From: Gemmobacter sp.
Lineage (GTDB): Bacteria; Pseudomonadota; Alphaproteobacteria; Rhodobacterales; Rhodobacteraceae
Length of the DNA: 64,000 nucleotides
Direction of reading: 5' to 3'
Assembly: GCF_034676705.1 (NCBI RefSeq)
Contig: NZ_JAUCBS010000013.1
Location: 570,501 to 634,500, forward strand
Shown here: positions 26,651 through 36,102 of the stretch, piece after piece
Numbering within the stretch: position 1 is the first letter of the stretch
Layout of the letters: each line of letters opens with the position of its first letter
The notes under the pieces: model-generated
Told to the model about the DNA's origin: nothing
The model's input: the letters and a program-made list of their open reading frames with translations, nothing else
The model's database searches: none
Translations under genes and position numbers: made by a program

Positions 26651-29600
26651 TCAGGCCGTACCGAACTTCTTTTCCACGTCTTTCTTGTGCATCAGGTAGT
26701 CGGCATCGCTGCGCGAGATCAGCGTGTAGAACATCGGCACCACGAACAGCGTGAAGAAGGTGCCGATGATCAACCCGGTAAAGATCACCAGCCCCATCGC
26801 CTGACGGGCCGCCGCCCCCGCGCCTTCGGCGATGATCAGCGGCACCACGGCCAGCGCCATGGCGGCCGTCGTCATCAGGATCGGCCGCAGGCGGGTCTTG
26901 GCGGCCGCCACGATGGCCTGGCGGCGCGACAGGCCATGATCCTCGCGCTGCTGGTTGGCGAATTCCACCATCAGGATGCCGTGCTTGGTGATCAGCCCGA
27001 TCAGGGTGATCAGGCCCACCTGAGTATAGATGTTCAGCGTGCTGACCCCCATATACAGCGGCAGCATGGCGCCAAAGATCGACAGCGGCACCGACATCAT
27101 GATGATGAACGGGTCACGGAAGCTTTCGAACTGCGCTGCCAGCACCAGATAGATCACCACCAGCGCCGCGCCGAAGGCCAGAAGGATCGTGTTGCCTTCG
27201 GATTTTTCCAGCCGCGACTGGCCGGAATAGTCGATGAAGAAGCCGTCGGGCAGGATCTCGGCCGCGATGCGGTCAAGCTCGGCCAGGGCGACACCGGTGG
27301 ACAGGCCGGGCATCGGCATGGCCGACAGCGTGGCAGAGTTCAGCTGGTTGAACTGTTCGATCGCCGCCGCCGCCACGCCGGGCCGCAGCGAGACGACCGA
27401 GGACAGCGGCACCATGTCGCCCGACCGCGACCGCACGAAGAATTCGGTCAGCTTTTCCGGGTTGTCGCGCCATTCCTTCGGTACCTGGGTGATCACGTCG
27501 TAGCTGTTGGAATCGCGGTCGAACTGTGCAATCGCGGCACCCCCCACCAGCAGGCCCAGCGTGCTGCCGATGTCCGCCACCGACACGCCCAGTTGCGCTG
27601 CACGGTCGCGGTCGATGGTCACCTTCACCTGCGGCGCGTCAAAGGCCAGGCTGTTCTGCACGACGATGAACATGCCGCTGGCCATGGCGCGGTTGCGGAT
27701 TTCGTCGGCGATTTCCACCACACGGTCGGGCGAATGGATCGACTGGATCACCATGGAAATCGGCAGGCCACCGCCGGCCCCGGGCAGTGACGGCGGGGCA
27801 AAGACATAGCCTTGCAGGCCGGGCACGCCGTCCAGAATGCCCTGAATCTCGGTCTGGATTTCCTTCTGGCTGCGGTCGCGTTCTGCCCAGTCCTTCAGCG
27901 GCCAGATGTAAAAGCCGGTATTGGTCGCCCCGCCCATGCCGGCCACCGAGAACGAGGTCTGCACCTCGGGGATGTCGGCGGTGCGGCGGGCGATTTCGGT
28001 GGTGAAGGCATCGGTATAGTCCAGCGTCGCATAGCGCGGGCCGTTCAGGATGGCGAACAGGCCGCCGCTGTCCTCCTCTGGCGCCAGTTCGGAGGAGGTG
28101 TTCAGGAACATGAACCCCGTCGCCCCCAGCAGCGACACCACCATCAAGAGCGTGACCGGCCGGTAATCCAGCGACGATGACACCCGCCGTTCATACCAGT
28201 TCGACACCCCGGTCAGTGTGCCATCCACGATGCGCTGGAACCGCCCCGGCGCATCGTGGCTAAGCAGGCGCGCCGACATGGTGGGCGTGATCACCAGCGC
28301 GACGATGCCCGAGATGATCACCGACCCGGCCAGCGTCAGCGCGAATTCGGTGAACAGCGATCCGGTCAGCCCGCCGGTAAAGGCCAGCGGTGCCAGCACG
28401 GCGGCCAGGGTGATCGTCATGGCGATGACCGGGCCGGTGATTTCCTTCATCCCGGTGATGGCGGCGCGGGCGGGGGACTGGCCTTCGTCGATATGGCGGT
28501 GGATGTTCTCCACCACCACGATGGCATCGTCCACCACCAGACCAATGGCCAGCACCATGGCAAGCAGTGTCAGCAAGTTGATCGAATACCCCAGTGCCAG
28601 CATGATCGCGCAGACGCCGACCAGCGACAGCGGGATGGTGACGATGGGCATCAGCACCGACCGGAACGATCCCAGGAACAGCAGGATCACCACCACCACA
28701 ATCGCCACGGCCTCGGCAATCGTCTTGAACACCTCGTTGATCGAGGCGCCGATGGTTTCGGTGGAATCGTAAACCATGGTGATCGACATGCCCTGCGGCA
28801 GGGTGTCGTTCAGGTTGGGCAGTTCGTTCAACACGTTGGTGGCCACGTCCAGCTGGTTTTCGCCAGGCGCGGGCACGATGCCGATGAAGATGCCGGGCTT
28901 GCCGCCAAAGGTCACGATGGCATCGGTGCTGCCAGAGGCCAGTTCCACCCGCGCCACATCGCGCAGGCGGACCACGCCGTTGGTGCCCTGCACCAGCGGC
29001 AGGGCGCCAAAGGCATCGGGCGTCTGAACGGTGGATTCCAGCGTCAGGTTATAGACGAAATATTCGTTTTCGGTCTTGCCCGGCGCCGACAGGAAGTTCG
29101 ATGCCCGGATCGCTGCCAGCACCTCCGATGCGGTGACGCCCCGGGCCGACAGTTGCAGCGGATCCAGCCAGATGCGCATGGCATATTCGGCGGCGCCCAT
29201 GATTTCCATCTGTGCCACGCCGTCGATGTTGGTCACGCGCGGGCTGACCACCCGTTCCAGATATTCGGTCAGCTGTTCTGGCGTCATGTTGGGGTTCTGC
29301 ACCGCCAGATACATCAGCGCAAAGGTCATGCCGGTGCCCTTGACGATCACCGGATCCTCGGCATCTTCGGGCAGCTGGCCGCGCACCTGCTGGACCTTGG
29401 ACATCACTTCGGTCAGCGCGACATCGGGGTTCGCGCCCAGCTTCATCTGCACCGTCACGACCGAGGCCGAGGGGCGCGACTGGCTGGACACGTAATCGAC
29501 GTTCTCGGTCGTCGAGACCGCCGCCGCGATGGGCGAGGTGACGAAGCCCTGGATCAGTTCCGGCGCGGCACCGGGATAGACCGTGGTCACGGTGATCACG

Positions 29601-29728
29601 GTTTCCTCGACCTCGGGGTATTGACGGACGGGCAGGTTGACCGCCGCCGCCAGCCCCAGGAACAGGATCAGTGCCGCGACCACCGTCGACAGCACCGGGC
29701 GTCGGATGAAGATTTCGGAAAAATGCAT
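26651..29728 (-). CDS. RND efflux pump permease (HAE-1 type), system 1
   Basis: 1025 residues, the usual AcrB/MexB length, with 12 membrane helices in two halves and two large periplasmic loops. The proton-relay pair is in GLVVDDAIVVVENIHRH (TM4, near residue 400). The N-terminus FIRRPVLSTVVA and the late LVVDDA-type repeats place it in the hydrophobe/amphiphile group that exports drugs, dyes or fatty acids. The adaptor gene lies 9 bases upstream on the same strand. No outer-membrane factor gene is nearby, so it probably uses a shared TolC. Confidence 0.93.
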   Translation of the reverse strand: MHFSEIFIRRPVLSTVVAALILFLGLAAAVNLPVRQYPEVEETVITVTTVYPGAAPELIQGFVTSPIAAAVSTTENVDYVSSQSRPSASVVTVQMKLGANPDVALTEVMSKVQQVRGQLPEDAEDPVIVKGTGMTFALMYLAVQNPNMTPEQLTEYLERVVSPRVTNIDGVAQMEIMGAAEYAMRIWLDPLQLSARGVTASEVLAAIRASNFLSAPGKTENEYFVYNLTLESTVQTPDAFGALPLVQGTNGVVRLRDVARVELASGSTDAIVTFGGKPGIFIGIVPAPGENQLDVATNVLNELPNLNDTLPQGMSITMVYDSTETIGASINEVFKTIAEAVAIVVVVILLFLGSFRSVLMPIVTIPLSLVGVCAIMLALGYSINLLTLLAMVLAIGLVVDDAIVVVENIHRHIDEGQSPARAAITGMKEITGPVIAMTITLAAVLAPLAFTGGLTGSLFTEFALTLAGSVIISGIVALVITPTMSARLLSHDAPGRFQRIVDGTLTGVSNWYERRVSSSLDYRPVTLLMVVSLLGATGFMFLNTSSELAPEEDSGGLFAILNGPRYATLDYTDAFTTEIARRTADIPEVQTSFSVAGMGGATNTGFYIWPLKDWAERDRSQKEIQTEIQGILDGVPGLQGYVFAPPSLPGAGGGLPISMVIQSIHSPDRVVEIADEIRNRAMASGMFIVVQNSLAFDAPQVKVTIDRDRAAQLGVSVADIGSTLGLLVGGAAIAQFDRDSNSYDVITQVPKEWRDNPEKLTEFFVRSRSGDMVPLSSVVSLRPGVAAAAIEQFNQLNSATLSAMPMPGLSTGVALAELDRIAAEILPDGFFIDYSGQSRLEKSEGNTILLAFGAALVVIYLVLAAQFESFRDPFIIMMSVPLSIFGAMLPLYMGVSTLNIYTQVGLITLIGLITKHGILMVEFANQQREDHGLSRRQAIVAAAKTRLRPILMTTAAMALAVVPLIIAEGAGAAARQAMGLVIFTGLIIGTFFTLFVVPMFYTLISRSDADYLMHKKDVEKKFGTA

Positions 29729-29737
29729 CGCGCGCCC

Positions 29738-30835
29738 CTAGTTGCCGGTCTTGTCGTCAAGCGTTACCGAATCGTCGATCCGCACCTTGGCGCCATTGGT
29801 CAGCCGGTTCTGACCCGAGGTGACGATGCGGTCGCCGGCGGCCAGGCCCTTGACCACCTCGATCCGGGTTCCCGACCGGCGGCCCAGCGTGACGAACACC
29901 TGTTCCACCTTCAGCTCGTCGCCTTCGCCCGTGCGGATGACATAGATCGAATCGCCATACAGCGACGAGCTGACGGCCGTCTGCGGCGCCGCGACCACGC
30001 CCTGTTCGGCCGGCAGCAGGATGCGCACGCGCAGGAACTGGCCGGGCACCAGCTGGCCGGTGGGGTTTTCCACCTCGGCCCGGACCGAGACCAGCCGCGA
30101 ATTCGGATCGACGCGGGGTTCGATGCCGATGATGCGGCCTTCGGCGCTAAACCCGCCCACCTCGGACGCGACCGAGACGGCGCCACCCATGACAAGATTG
30201 GCGATCTGCTGTTCGGGGACCGAGAAATCGACCCGCATCCGCGTCAGATCCTGCAAGGTGGCATAGATCGTGCCGGGGGTCACATACTGGCCCACCTCGA
30301 CGCGCGGAATGCCGATGACGCCGGCAAAGGGTGCCGACAGTTTCTTGGCATCCAGCGCGGTCTGCACCTGTGCCACCTGCGCGCGGGCGCTTTCCACCTG
30401 CGCCACGGCGCTTTCCACCGTGCTGGCCGCGCCGACGCCGCGTTCCGACAGGGTGCGCGCGCGGCTGGCCTCGGCCTCGGCCACGGTCAGCGCGGCCTGC
30501 GCGGCCGTCAGCGAGGCGCGTTCGCTGTCATCGTCGATTTGCAGCAGCACCTGATCGCGGTCCACCGTGTCATTGGCCTTGAACTTCACCTCGCGCACCA
30601 GACCGCCGGATTCGATGGCCAGATCCACCCCCTGGGCCGACAGCGAGGTGCCGACCGCGTCGATCCCCGGCTCCCATGTCACCGGCTCGACCGTGACCGA
30701 GGTCACGGGAACCGGCGGCGGGGTCATGCCGGACAGGAACTGGGCGATCATCTCGTCCCGGAAGAACTTGAACCAGACGATTCCGCCAACGACCAACCCC
30801 AGCAGGATGATGGCAATGAAAAGCCGCTTGAACAT
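29738..30835 (-). CDS. RND periplasmic adaptor (membrane fusion protein), system 1
   Basis: 365 residues. One N-terminal membrane anchor (ILLGLVVGGIVWFKFF) precedes a lipoyl/barrel-sandwich domain, a coiled-coil hairpin (about 95-165, alanine- and glutamate-rich) and a beta-barrel. The MFP match includes LSAPFAGVIGIPRVEVGQYV. The anchor has no lipobox cysteine, so it is held by the helix. It is the first gene of the adaptor-permease operon and is preceded by a striking palindromic site. Confidence 0.92.
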   Translation of the reverse strand: MFKRLFIAIILLGLVVGGIVWFKFFRDEMIAQFLSGMTPPPVPVTSVTVEPVTWEPGIDAVGTSLSAQGVDLAIESGGLVREVKFKANDTVDRDQVLLQIDDDSERASLTAAQAALTVAEAEASRARTLSERGVGAASTVESAVAQVESARAQVAQVQTALDAKKLSAPFAGVIGIPRVEVGQYVTPGTIYATLQDLTRMRVDFSVPEQQIANLVMGGAVSVASEVGGFSAEGRIIGIEPRVDPNSRLVSVRAEVENPTGQLVPGQFLRVRILLPAEQGVVAAPQTAVSSSLYGDSIYVIRTGEGDELKVEQVFVTLGRRSGTRIEVVKGLAAGDRIVTSGQNRLTNGAKVRIDDSVTLDDKTGN

Positions 30836-30879
30836 GGGAACTCCTGCAAGGGAATGGGCAAATTTTCGCGCAGACGTGG

Positions 30880-30911
30880 GTTAACTGGGACTATAGTCCG
30901 CCATAGTCAAC
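30880..30911 (-). promoter_or_regulatory. Palindromic operator candidate upstream of RND system 1
   Basis: Reading on the minus strand, GTTGACTATGGC leads into the perfect 12-bp palindrome GGACTATAGTCC (30899-30888) and then CAGTTAAC. The outer GTTGACT and AGTTAAC also pair at six of seven positions. TTGACT could double as a -35. The architecture is that of a TetR/AcrR-type repressor site 45 bases before the adaptor ATG; the regulator gene is not adjacent. Confidence 0.55.
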
Positions 30912-30952
30912 TCTGCGTCACAACTTTGGCGAAAGGTGTCCAAACGTCAACG

Positions 30953-30976
30953 GCCCCGGTGCGGGGGCACCGGGGC
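30953..30976. terminator. Hairpin terminator after RND system 2
   Basis: GCCCCGGTG (30953-30961) pairs perfectly with CACCGGGGC (30968-30976), 6-base loop, 22 bases past the RND-2 stop on the minus strand. It separates the two efflux operons. The T tract after it is weak. Confidence 0.65.
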
Positions 30977-30997
30977 AATCGTTTGCAGCGGATGCGC

Positions 30998-33900
30998 TCA
31001 GGTGCGGAACACCCGGTAGATCGCCGGGATCACCAGCACAGTCAGCAGGGTGGAACTGAGCAGCCCGAACAGCAGCGAAATGGCCAGCCCCTGAAAGATC
31101 GGATCCGCCAGGATCACCACCGCGCCGATCATCGCCGCCACCGCGGTCAGGAAGATTGGCTTGAACCGGATGGTGCCGGCGCGGATCAGGCTGTCTACTG
31201 TCACCTCGCCCTCGCTGCGGATGAAATCCACCAGCAGGATCGAATTGCGCACGATGATGCCGGCCAGCGCGATGAAGCCGATCATCGAGGTGGCGGAAAA
31301 CGGCGCCCCGAACAGCCAGTGCCCGGCCATGATGCCAAGGAAGGTCAGCGGGACGGGCGTCAGCACGACCAGTGGCAGGCGGAACGACCCGAACTGCGCC
31401 ACGACCAGAATATAGATCCCCAGCAGCGCCACCGCAAAGGCCGCGCCCATGTCGCGGAAGGTTACCCAGGTCACCTCCCATTCGCCATCCCACAGCAGGG
31501 TGGGGCGGCTTTCGTCGTCGGGCTGGCCGTTCAGGCGGATCTCCGGCGCGCCCTCGACGCCCTTCAGCGCCTCGGCCACGGCCAGCATGCCATACAGCGG
31601 TGCCTCGTAATCGCCGGCCAGTTCCGCCGTGACCATTTCCGCCGCGCGGCCGTTGTGGCGGAACACGGGGTAAGAGGCGGCTTCGCTGCGCAGCGTCACC
31701 ACATCGCCCAGTTCCACCACGCCGCGCGCGCCGGGCAGGGTGTTGGCGGGGATCGGCGTGGTCAGCAGGCGTTCGTCCAGCACCCGGTCGCCCCTGGGCC
31801 GCTGGACGATCAGCGGTATCGGATAGCGCCCGTCGCCCCGGTGCGAATAGCCGACGGTCTGGCCGGCGTTCAGCAGCCCGATGGTGTCGAACACATCCGA
31901 TTCCTGCACGCCGAAAAAGTCCAGATCGTCGCCGGAAATCCGCGCCCGGATGCGCGGGGCGGGCGTGCCATGGCTGTTGTCCACATCGACGACATAGGGG
32001 ACCGAGCGGAACGCGGCCTCGACCCGTGCCGCGGTCGCGCGGCGGGTTTCGGCATCGGGGCCATAGATCTCGGCCAGCAGGGTGGCGATGACCGGGGGGC
32101 CGGGGGGTGGCTCCACCACCTTCAGGCTGGTGCCCGGCGGCACGGCCACAGCGGCGATCCGCTGGCGGATGTCCAGCGCAATCGCATGGCTGGTGCGGTC
32201 GCGGCCGGTCTTGGGTGCCAGGTTGATCGCCACCTCGCCCAGCTGCGGTTCCTCGCGCAGATAGCTGTGCCGGACCAGCCCGTTGAAGTTGAACGGCGCC
32301 GAAGTGGCGGCATGGGTCTGCACCGAGGTCACTTCGGGCAGGGCCAGCACGATGGCGGCGATGTCCTGCGCCACGCGGTCGGTCGCCTCGGTCGGGCTGC
32401 CTTCGGGCAGGTCGATCATCACCGACAGTTCGGACTTGTTGTCGAAGGGCAGCAGCTTCACCGTGACATCGCGGGTATAAAGCGCCCCCAGCGAGCCGAA
32501 GGACAGCACGACCGTTACCGCGATGAACAGCCAGCTGCGCGCCTTGCTGGCCAGCAGGGGCCGCGCGATGGCCTGATAGGCGCGTTCCATCAGGCCATTG
32601 GAATGGCCATGCCCGTCACCATGTCCGGTCATCGGCGCCTTGCCCGCCACCTTGACCATCAGCCAGGGGGTGATGATGACGGCGACGAAGAACGAAAAGA
32701 TCATCGCCGCGCTGGCATTGGCCGGGATGGGCGACATGTAGGGGCCCATCAGCCCCGATACGAACAGCATGGGCAGCAGCGCGGCCACCACGGTCAGCGT
32801 GGCGACGATGGTGGGGTTGCCCACCTCGGCCACGGCATCCACCGCCGCCTCGGCCCGGCCGCGCCCGTCGCGCATGGCCCAGTGGCGGGCGATGTTTTCG
32901 ATCACCACGATGGCATCGTCCACCAGGATCCCGATGGAAAAGATCAGCGCGAACAGCGATACCCGGTTCAGCGTGTAGCCCATGATCCAGGCGGCAAACA
33001 GCGTCAGCAGGATCGTCACGGGAATGACGATGGCCACCACGATGCTTTCGCGCCAGCCGATGGCCAGCAGCACCAGACCGATGATGGACACCGTGGCAAG
33101 GCCAAGGTGGAACAGCAGTTCATTGGCCTTTTCATTGGCGGTTTCGCCATAATCGCGGGTGATGGTCAGCTGCACGCTGTCGGGGATGATGCGGCCCTGC
33201 AACGCCTCGATCCGATGCAGGGCGGCGTCGGCCACCACCACGGCATTGGCGCCGGCCCGCTTGGCGACGGCCAGCGTCACGGCGGGGCTGCGGTGGATGG
33301 TGCCATCGGCATCGCGGGTCAGATGCGACACGATCCGGTCGCCGGTATCGCCGACAAAACCGATATCGGCCACGTCGGCCACATAGACCGCCCGCCCATC
33401 GCGGGCGGTCAGCAGCAGGTTGGCAATCTCGGCCGGGGCGGTCAGCGTTTCCCCCGCGACCAGATCCATGGCGGCGCCATCGTGGCGCAGCTTGCCGGCG
33501 TTGAAGCTGCGGTTGGCCTGCTGCACCTTGCCCACCAGCTGTTGCAGCGTGATGCCATGCAACGCCAGGCGGTCGGGGTCGGGGGCAATGCGGATCGCCT
33601 CGGTCGTGTCGCCGACCAGATAGGTCAGGCCGACGTTTTCGGTCTTGGCAACCTCGGCCTGCACGGCGCGGGCGATGCGGGTCAGGTCGTTGCCGGCCAG
33701 ATCCTGCCCGGGCACGGCGGAAAAGGTCACCGCCAGGATCGCCACATCGTCGATCCCGCGCCCGACGATCAGCGGTTCGGGAATGCCGACCGGGATCCGG
33801 TCCATGTTGGCGCGCAGCTTGTCATGCACGCGCAGGATGGCGTCTTCCGGCTTGGTGCCCACATCGAACCGGGCCATGACCAGCACGGCATCGTCGCGGG

Positions 33901-34183
33901 TATTGGAATAGACATGTTCGACACCGTTGATACCCTTGACCAGCACCTCCAGCGGTTCGGTCACCAGCTTGACGGCATCTTCGGCCTTCAGCCCCTGCGC
34001 CTGGACATGGATGTCCACCATCGGCACGGAAATCTGCGGCTCTTCCTCGCGCGGCAGCGCACCCAGCGCGACAAGGCCGGCGGCCAGCGCGGCCAGAATG
34101 AACAGCGGGGTCAGGGACGAGGCGATGAAGGCGCGGGTCAGCCGCCCGGCCAGCCCCAGCGCAGAGGGGTGCGGATCAGTCAT
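30998..34183 (-). CDS. RND efflux permease, system 2
   Basis: 1061 residues, 12 membrane helices. The N-terminus is GRLTRAFIASSLTPLFILAA, followed by REEEPQISVPMVDI, the distinct branch of RND pumps with the acidic EEEPQ motif. The proton-relay aspartates are in GILVDDAIVVIENIARH. This branch includes pumps of unknown substrate and some that export small aromatic or acidic compounds. The sequence is clearly not a paralogue of recent duplication of system 1. Its start overlaps the adaptor stop by 8 bases. Confidence 0.92.
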   Translation of the reverse strand: MTDPHPSALGLAGRLTRAFIASSLTPLFILAALAAGLVALGALPREEEPQISVPMVDIHVQAQGLKAEDAVKLVTEPLEVLVKGINGVEHVYSNTRDDAVLVMARFDVGTKPEDAILRVHDKLRANMDRIPVGIPEPLIVGRGIDDVAILAVTFSAVPGQDLAGNDLTRIARAVQAEVAKTENVGLTYLVGDTTEAIRIAPDPDRLALHGITLQQLVGKVQQANRSFNAGKLRHDGAAMDLVAGETLTAPAEIANLLLTARDGRAVYVADVADIGFVGDTGDRIVSHLTRDADGTIHRSPAVTLAVAKRAGANAVVVADAALHRIEALQGRIIPDSVQLTITRDYGETANEKANELLFHLGLATVSIIGLVLLAIGWRESIVVAIVIPVTILLTLFAAWIMGYTLNRVSLFALIFSIGILVDDAIVVIENIARHWAMRDGRGRAEAAVDAVAEVGNPTIVATLTVVAALLPMLFVSGLMGPYMSPIPANASAAMIFSFFVAVIITPWLMVKVAGKAPMTGHGDGHGHSNGLMERAYQAIARPLLASKARSWLFIAVTVVLSFGSLGALYTRDVTVKLLPFDNKSELSVMIDLPEGSPTEATDRVAQDIAAIVLALPEVTSVQTHAATSAPFNFNGLVRHSYLREEPQLGEVAINLAPKTGRDRTSHAIALDIRQRIAAVAVPPGTSLKVVEPPPGPPVIATLLAEIYGPDAETRRATAARVEAAFRSVPYVVDVDNSHGTPAPRIRARISGDDLDFFGVQESDVFDTIGLLNAGQTVGYSHRGDGRYPIPLIVQRPRGDRVLDERLLTTPIPANTLPGARGVVELGDVVTLRSEAASYPVFRHNGRAAEMVTAELAGDYEAPLYGMLAVAEALKGVEGAPEIRLNGQPDDESRPTLLWDGEWEVTWVTFRDMGAAFAVALLGIYILVVAQFGSFRLPLVVLTPVPLTFLGIMAGHWLFGAPFSATSMIGFIALAGIIVRNSILLVDFIRSEGEVTVDSLIRAGTIRFKPIFLTAVAAMIGAVVILADPIFQGLAISLLFGLLSSTLLTVLVIPAIYRVFRT

Positions 34184-35168
34184 GGCTTGCCCCTTTCGCG
34201 GCGGCAGGCGATGCGGGCAGGATCACGTCGCCCGCCGTCAGGCCCGACAGGATTTCCACCATGCCGCCATCAGCCGCCGTCTGGCGCAGGCCGGGCACCA
34301 CGGCGCGCAGCACCGGCCCGGCGGGGGTTTCCACCGCCACGAAATCCAGGCCCCCCCGCGTGGTGATCACCCCTGCCGGCACCATCAGCGCCTGACGTTC
34401 GGCCACCGGCAGGCGGACCAGCACGCGGGCCTCCTCGAAACGGTCGGACAGGCCCGGCACCTCGACATCGGCGATGACGCGGCCATTCTCGATCAGCGGA
34501 TAGAGGCGGATCAGCCGGCCTTCGCTGCCATCGTCCAGCCGGATCGGGTCGCCTTCGGACAGGCTGGCCGCATGGCGTTCGGGCAGCGCAAGGCGCAGGA
34601 AGATGCCGCCGCCCGATACCGTGGCAATGGTTTCGCCCGCCATCACCACGGCGCCGGCAGCCACTGGCACGGTCAGGACGCGGCCATCGGCGGGGGCCAG
34701 CACCAGACCCTCGGCCTGGGTTTGCACGACGACCTCGGCCTGGGCGTTCACCGCCGTCAGTTGCCCCGCCAGCACATCGACCTGGGTGCGCAGCGCATCC
34801 AGCCGCTGCGCGGTGGTGACGCCCTGTTTCAGCAATTCCTCGCCCCGGTGCAGTTCGGCCCGGGCATTGGCCAGCTGTGCCGCGATGGCATCGCGCTGGG
34901 CATGCAGCGCGGCCAGCTGGAAGCCCAGCTTGTCATCGGTGACGCGCGCCAGCGGCTGACCCCGGGCCACGCTGTCGCCTTCGGCGACCAGCAGGTCGGT
35001 CAGCGTGCCGCCGATGCGGGCGCGGGCGGGCAGGCGGTCCTTTGCCTCGATCCGGGCGTGGACGGCTTTCCAGTCGGTGACGGGGATGGGGGCAAGGGTA
35101 AGCGGGTTGGCAGTGGCGGCGCCGGTCAGCGCCAGGGTGCAGGCAAATGCGCAAAGCAGACGGGACAT
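34176..35168 (-). CDS. RND periplasmic adaptor, system 2
   Basis: 330 residues. A cleavable or anchoring leader (ending ATA, about 1-20) precedes barrel-sandwich halves (IGGTLTDLLVAEGDSVARGQ and LAPADGRVLTVPVAAG), separated by a coiled-coil hairpin (about 90-140). Shorter than system 1 and without a long membrane anchor. First gene of an adaptor-permease operon, overlapping the permease gene. Confidence 0.9.
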   Translation of the reverse strand: MSRLLCAFACTLALTGAATANPLTLAPIPVTDWKAVHARIEAKDRLPARARIGGTLTDLLVAEGDSVARGQPLARVTDDKLGFQLAALHAQRDAIAAQLANARAELHRGEELLKQGVTTAQRLDALRTQVDVLAGQLTAVNAQAEVVVQTQAEGLVLAPADGRVLTVPVAAGAVVMAGETIATVSGGGIFLRLALPERHAASLSEGDPIRLDDGSEGRLIRLYPLIENGRVIADVEVPGLSDRFEEARVLVRLPVAERQALMVPAGVITTRGGLDFVAVETPAGPVLRAVVPGLRQTAADGGMVEILSGLTAGDVILPASPAAAKGASHD

Positions 35169-35193
35169 GGCAGATCCTCGATGGGTTGCCAGT

Positions 35194-35222
35194 CATATAT
35201 AGATTCGTGAATGTGAATGTAA
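35194..35222 (-). promoter_or_regulatory. Promoter with inverted repeat upstream of RND system 2
   Basis: Minus strand: TTACAT (35222-35217), 17 bp, TATATG (35199-35194). The spacer contains ATTC-AC-GAAT (35212-35203), a short inverted repeat that could be an operator. The -10 is a four-of-six match. Confidence 0.4.
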
Positions 35223-35243
35223 GGGGGCTTGCAGCGTGGCGCT

Positions 35244-35325
35244 GCGGGGGGCCAGCCCCCCGTGGGGCCGTCGCGCCTGTGGCGGCGTGGCACCGGCCCC
35301 CCGGGGTATTTGGAGAAGGTGATGG
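35244..35325. repeat. Dispersed intergenic repeat
   Basis: Hairpin CGGGGGGC/GCCCCCCG (35245-35262) is followed by GC-rich sequence and the core CCCCGGGGTATTTGGAGAAGG (split CCCCGGGGTATTTG and GAGAAGG, about 35297-35318). It lies downstream of the enoyl-CoA hydratase gene. Confidence 0.7.
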
Positions 35326-35331
35326 GGGCCG

Positions 35332-36102
35332 CTATTTCCCGGTCCAGACCGGCGCGCGGCGTTCCAGAAAGGCGCGGGCGCCTTCGAGTGCGTCCTGGCT
35401 GTCGAGACAGGTTTTCAGTAGCCGGGTGTTTTCGGCCCAGGCGGCGCCGGCCGGAATGTCGCGCAGGAGTTTCGAGGTGGCCAGCGTGCCGCGCACCGCC
35501 AGCGGGGCGTTGGCGGCGATTTCGCGGGCCAGCTGCAAGGCGGCATCGCGGGCCTGCCCTGCGGCGCAGCGGCGGCTGAGCAGGCCCAGATCCCAGGCCT
35601 CGGCGGTGTCGAACAGCCGGCCGGTCAGCAGGATTTCCCGCGCCCGGGCCTGGGGCACCAGTTCGGCCAGCCGCAGCGCGCCGCCGGCGCCGGCGATCAG
35701 GCCGCGGATCACCTCGGGCACGCCGAAGCGGGCGCCTTCCTCGGCCACGATCAGGTCGCAGGCGATGGCCAGTTCGAACCCGCCGGCCAGTGCCGCGCCA
35801 TGGACGACGGCGATCAGCGGCTTGGTGCGGGCGCGTTCGGTCAGCCCGCCGAAGCCGCCCGCGCGGTTCAGGATGGCGTCCTGCTGGCCATCGGCAAAGG
35901 CCGCCAGATCCATGCCGGCGCAGAACACCTTGCCGTTGCCGGCCAGCACGCCGACGTCCAGCGCCGGGTCGGTTTCCAGCCGGTCGATGGCGGCCGTCAG
36001 CGCATCGGCCAGGTCGGCGTTCACGGCATTGCGCCGGTCCGGGCGGTTGAGGGTGATGACGGCGATGTTGCCATCGGTTTCGAACAGGACGGAATCGGTC
36101 AT
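35332..36102 (-). CDS. Enoyl-CoA hydratase/isomerase family protein
   Basis: 256 residues of the crotonase fold. Oxyanion-hole stretches are GKVFCAGMDLAAF and ALAGGFELAIACDL. The glutamate in FGVPEVIRGL occupies the catalytic position of hydratases. It hydrates trans-2-enoyl-CoA or a related acyl-CoA. Its ATG overlaps the stop of the acyl-CoA synthetase as ATGA, so a fatty or aromatic acid is probably activated and then processed by the pair. Confidence 0.88.
   Translation of the reverse strand: MTDSVLFETDGNIAVITLNRPDRRNAVNADLADALTAAIDRLETDPALDVGVLAGNGKVFCAGMDLAAFADGQQDAILNRAGGFGGLTERARTKPLIAVVHGAALAGGFELAIACDLIVAEEGARFGVPEVIRGLIAGAGGALRLAELVPQARAREILLTGRLFDTAEAWDLGLLSRRCAAGQARDAALQLAREIAANAPLAVRGTLATSKLLRDIPAGAAWAENTRLLKTCLDSQDALEGARAFLERRAPVWTGK

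Noticed and set aside
28256..34366. A 2036-codon open frame on the plus strand across the RND region
   Set aside because: It is antisense to two complete RND permeases and an adaptor with all family motifs. Its product is His/Gln/Arg-rich, as expected from the reverse of high-GC coding sequence.
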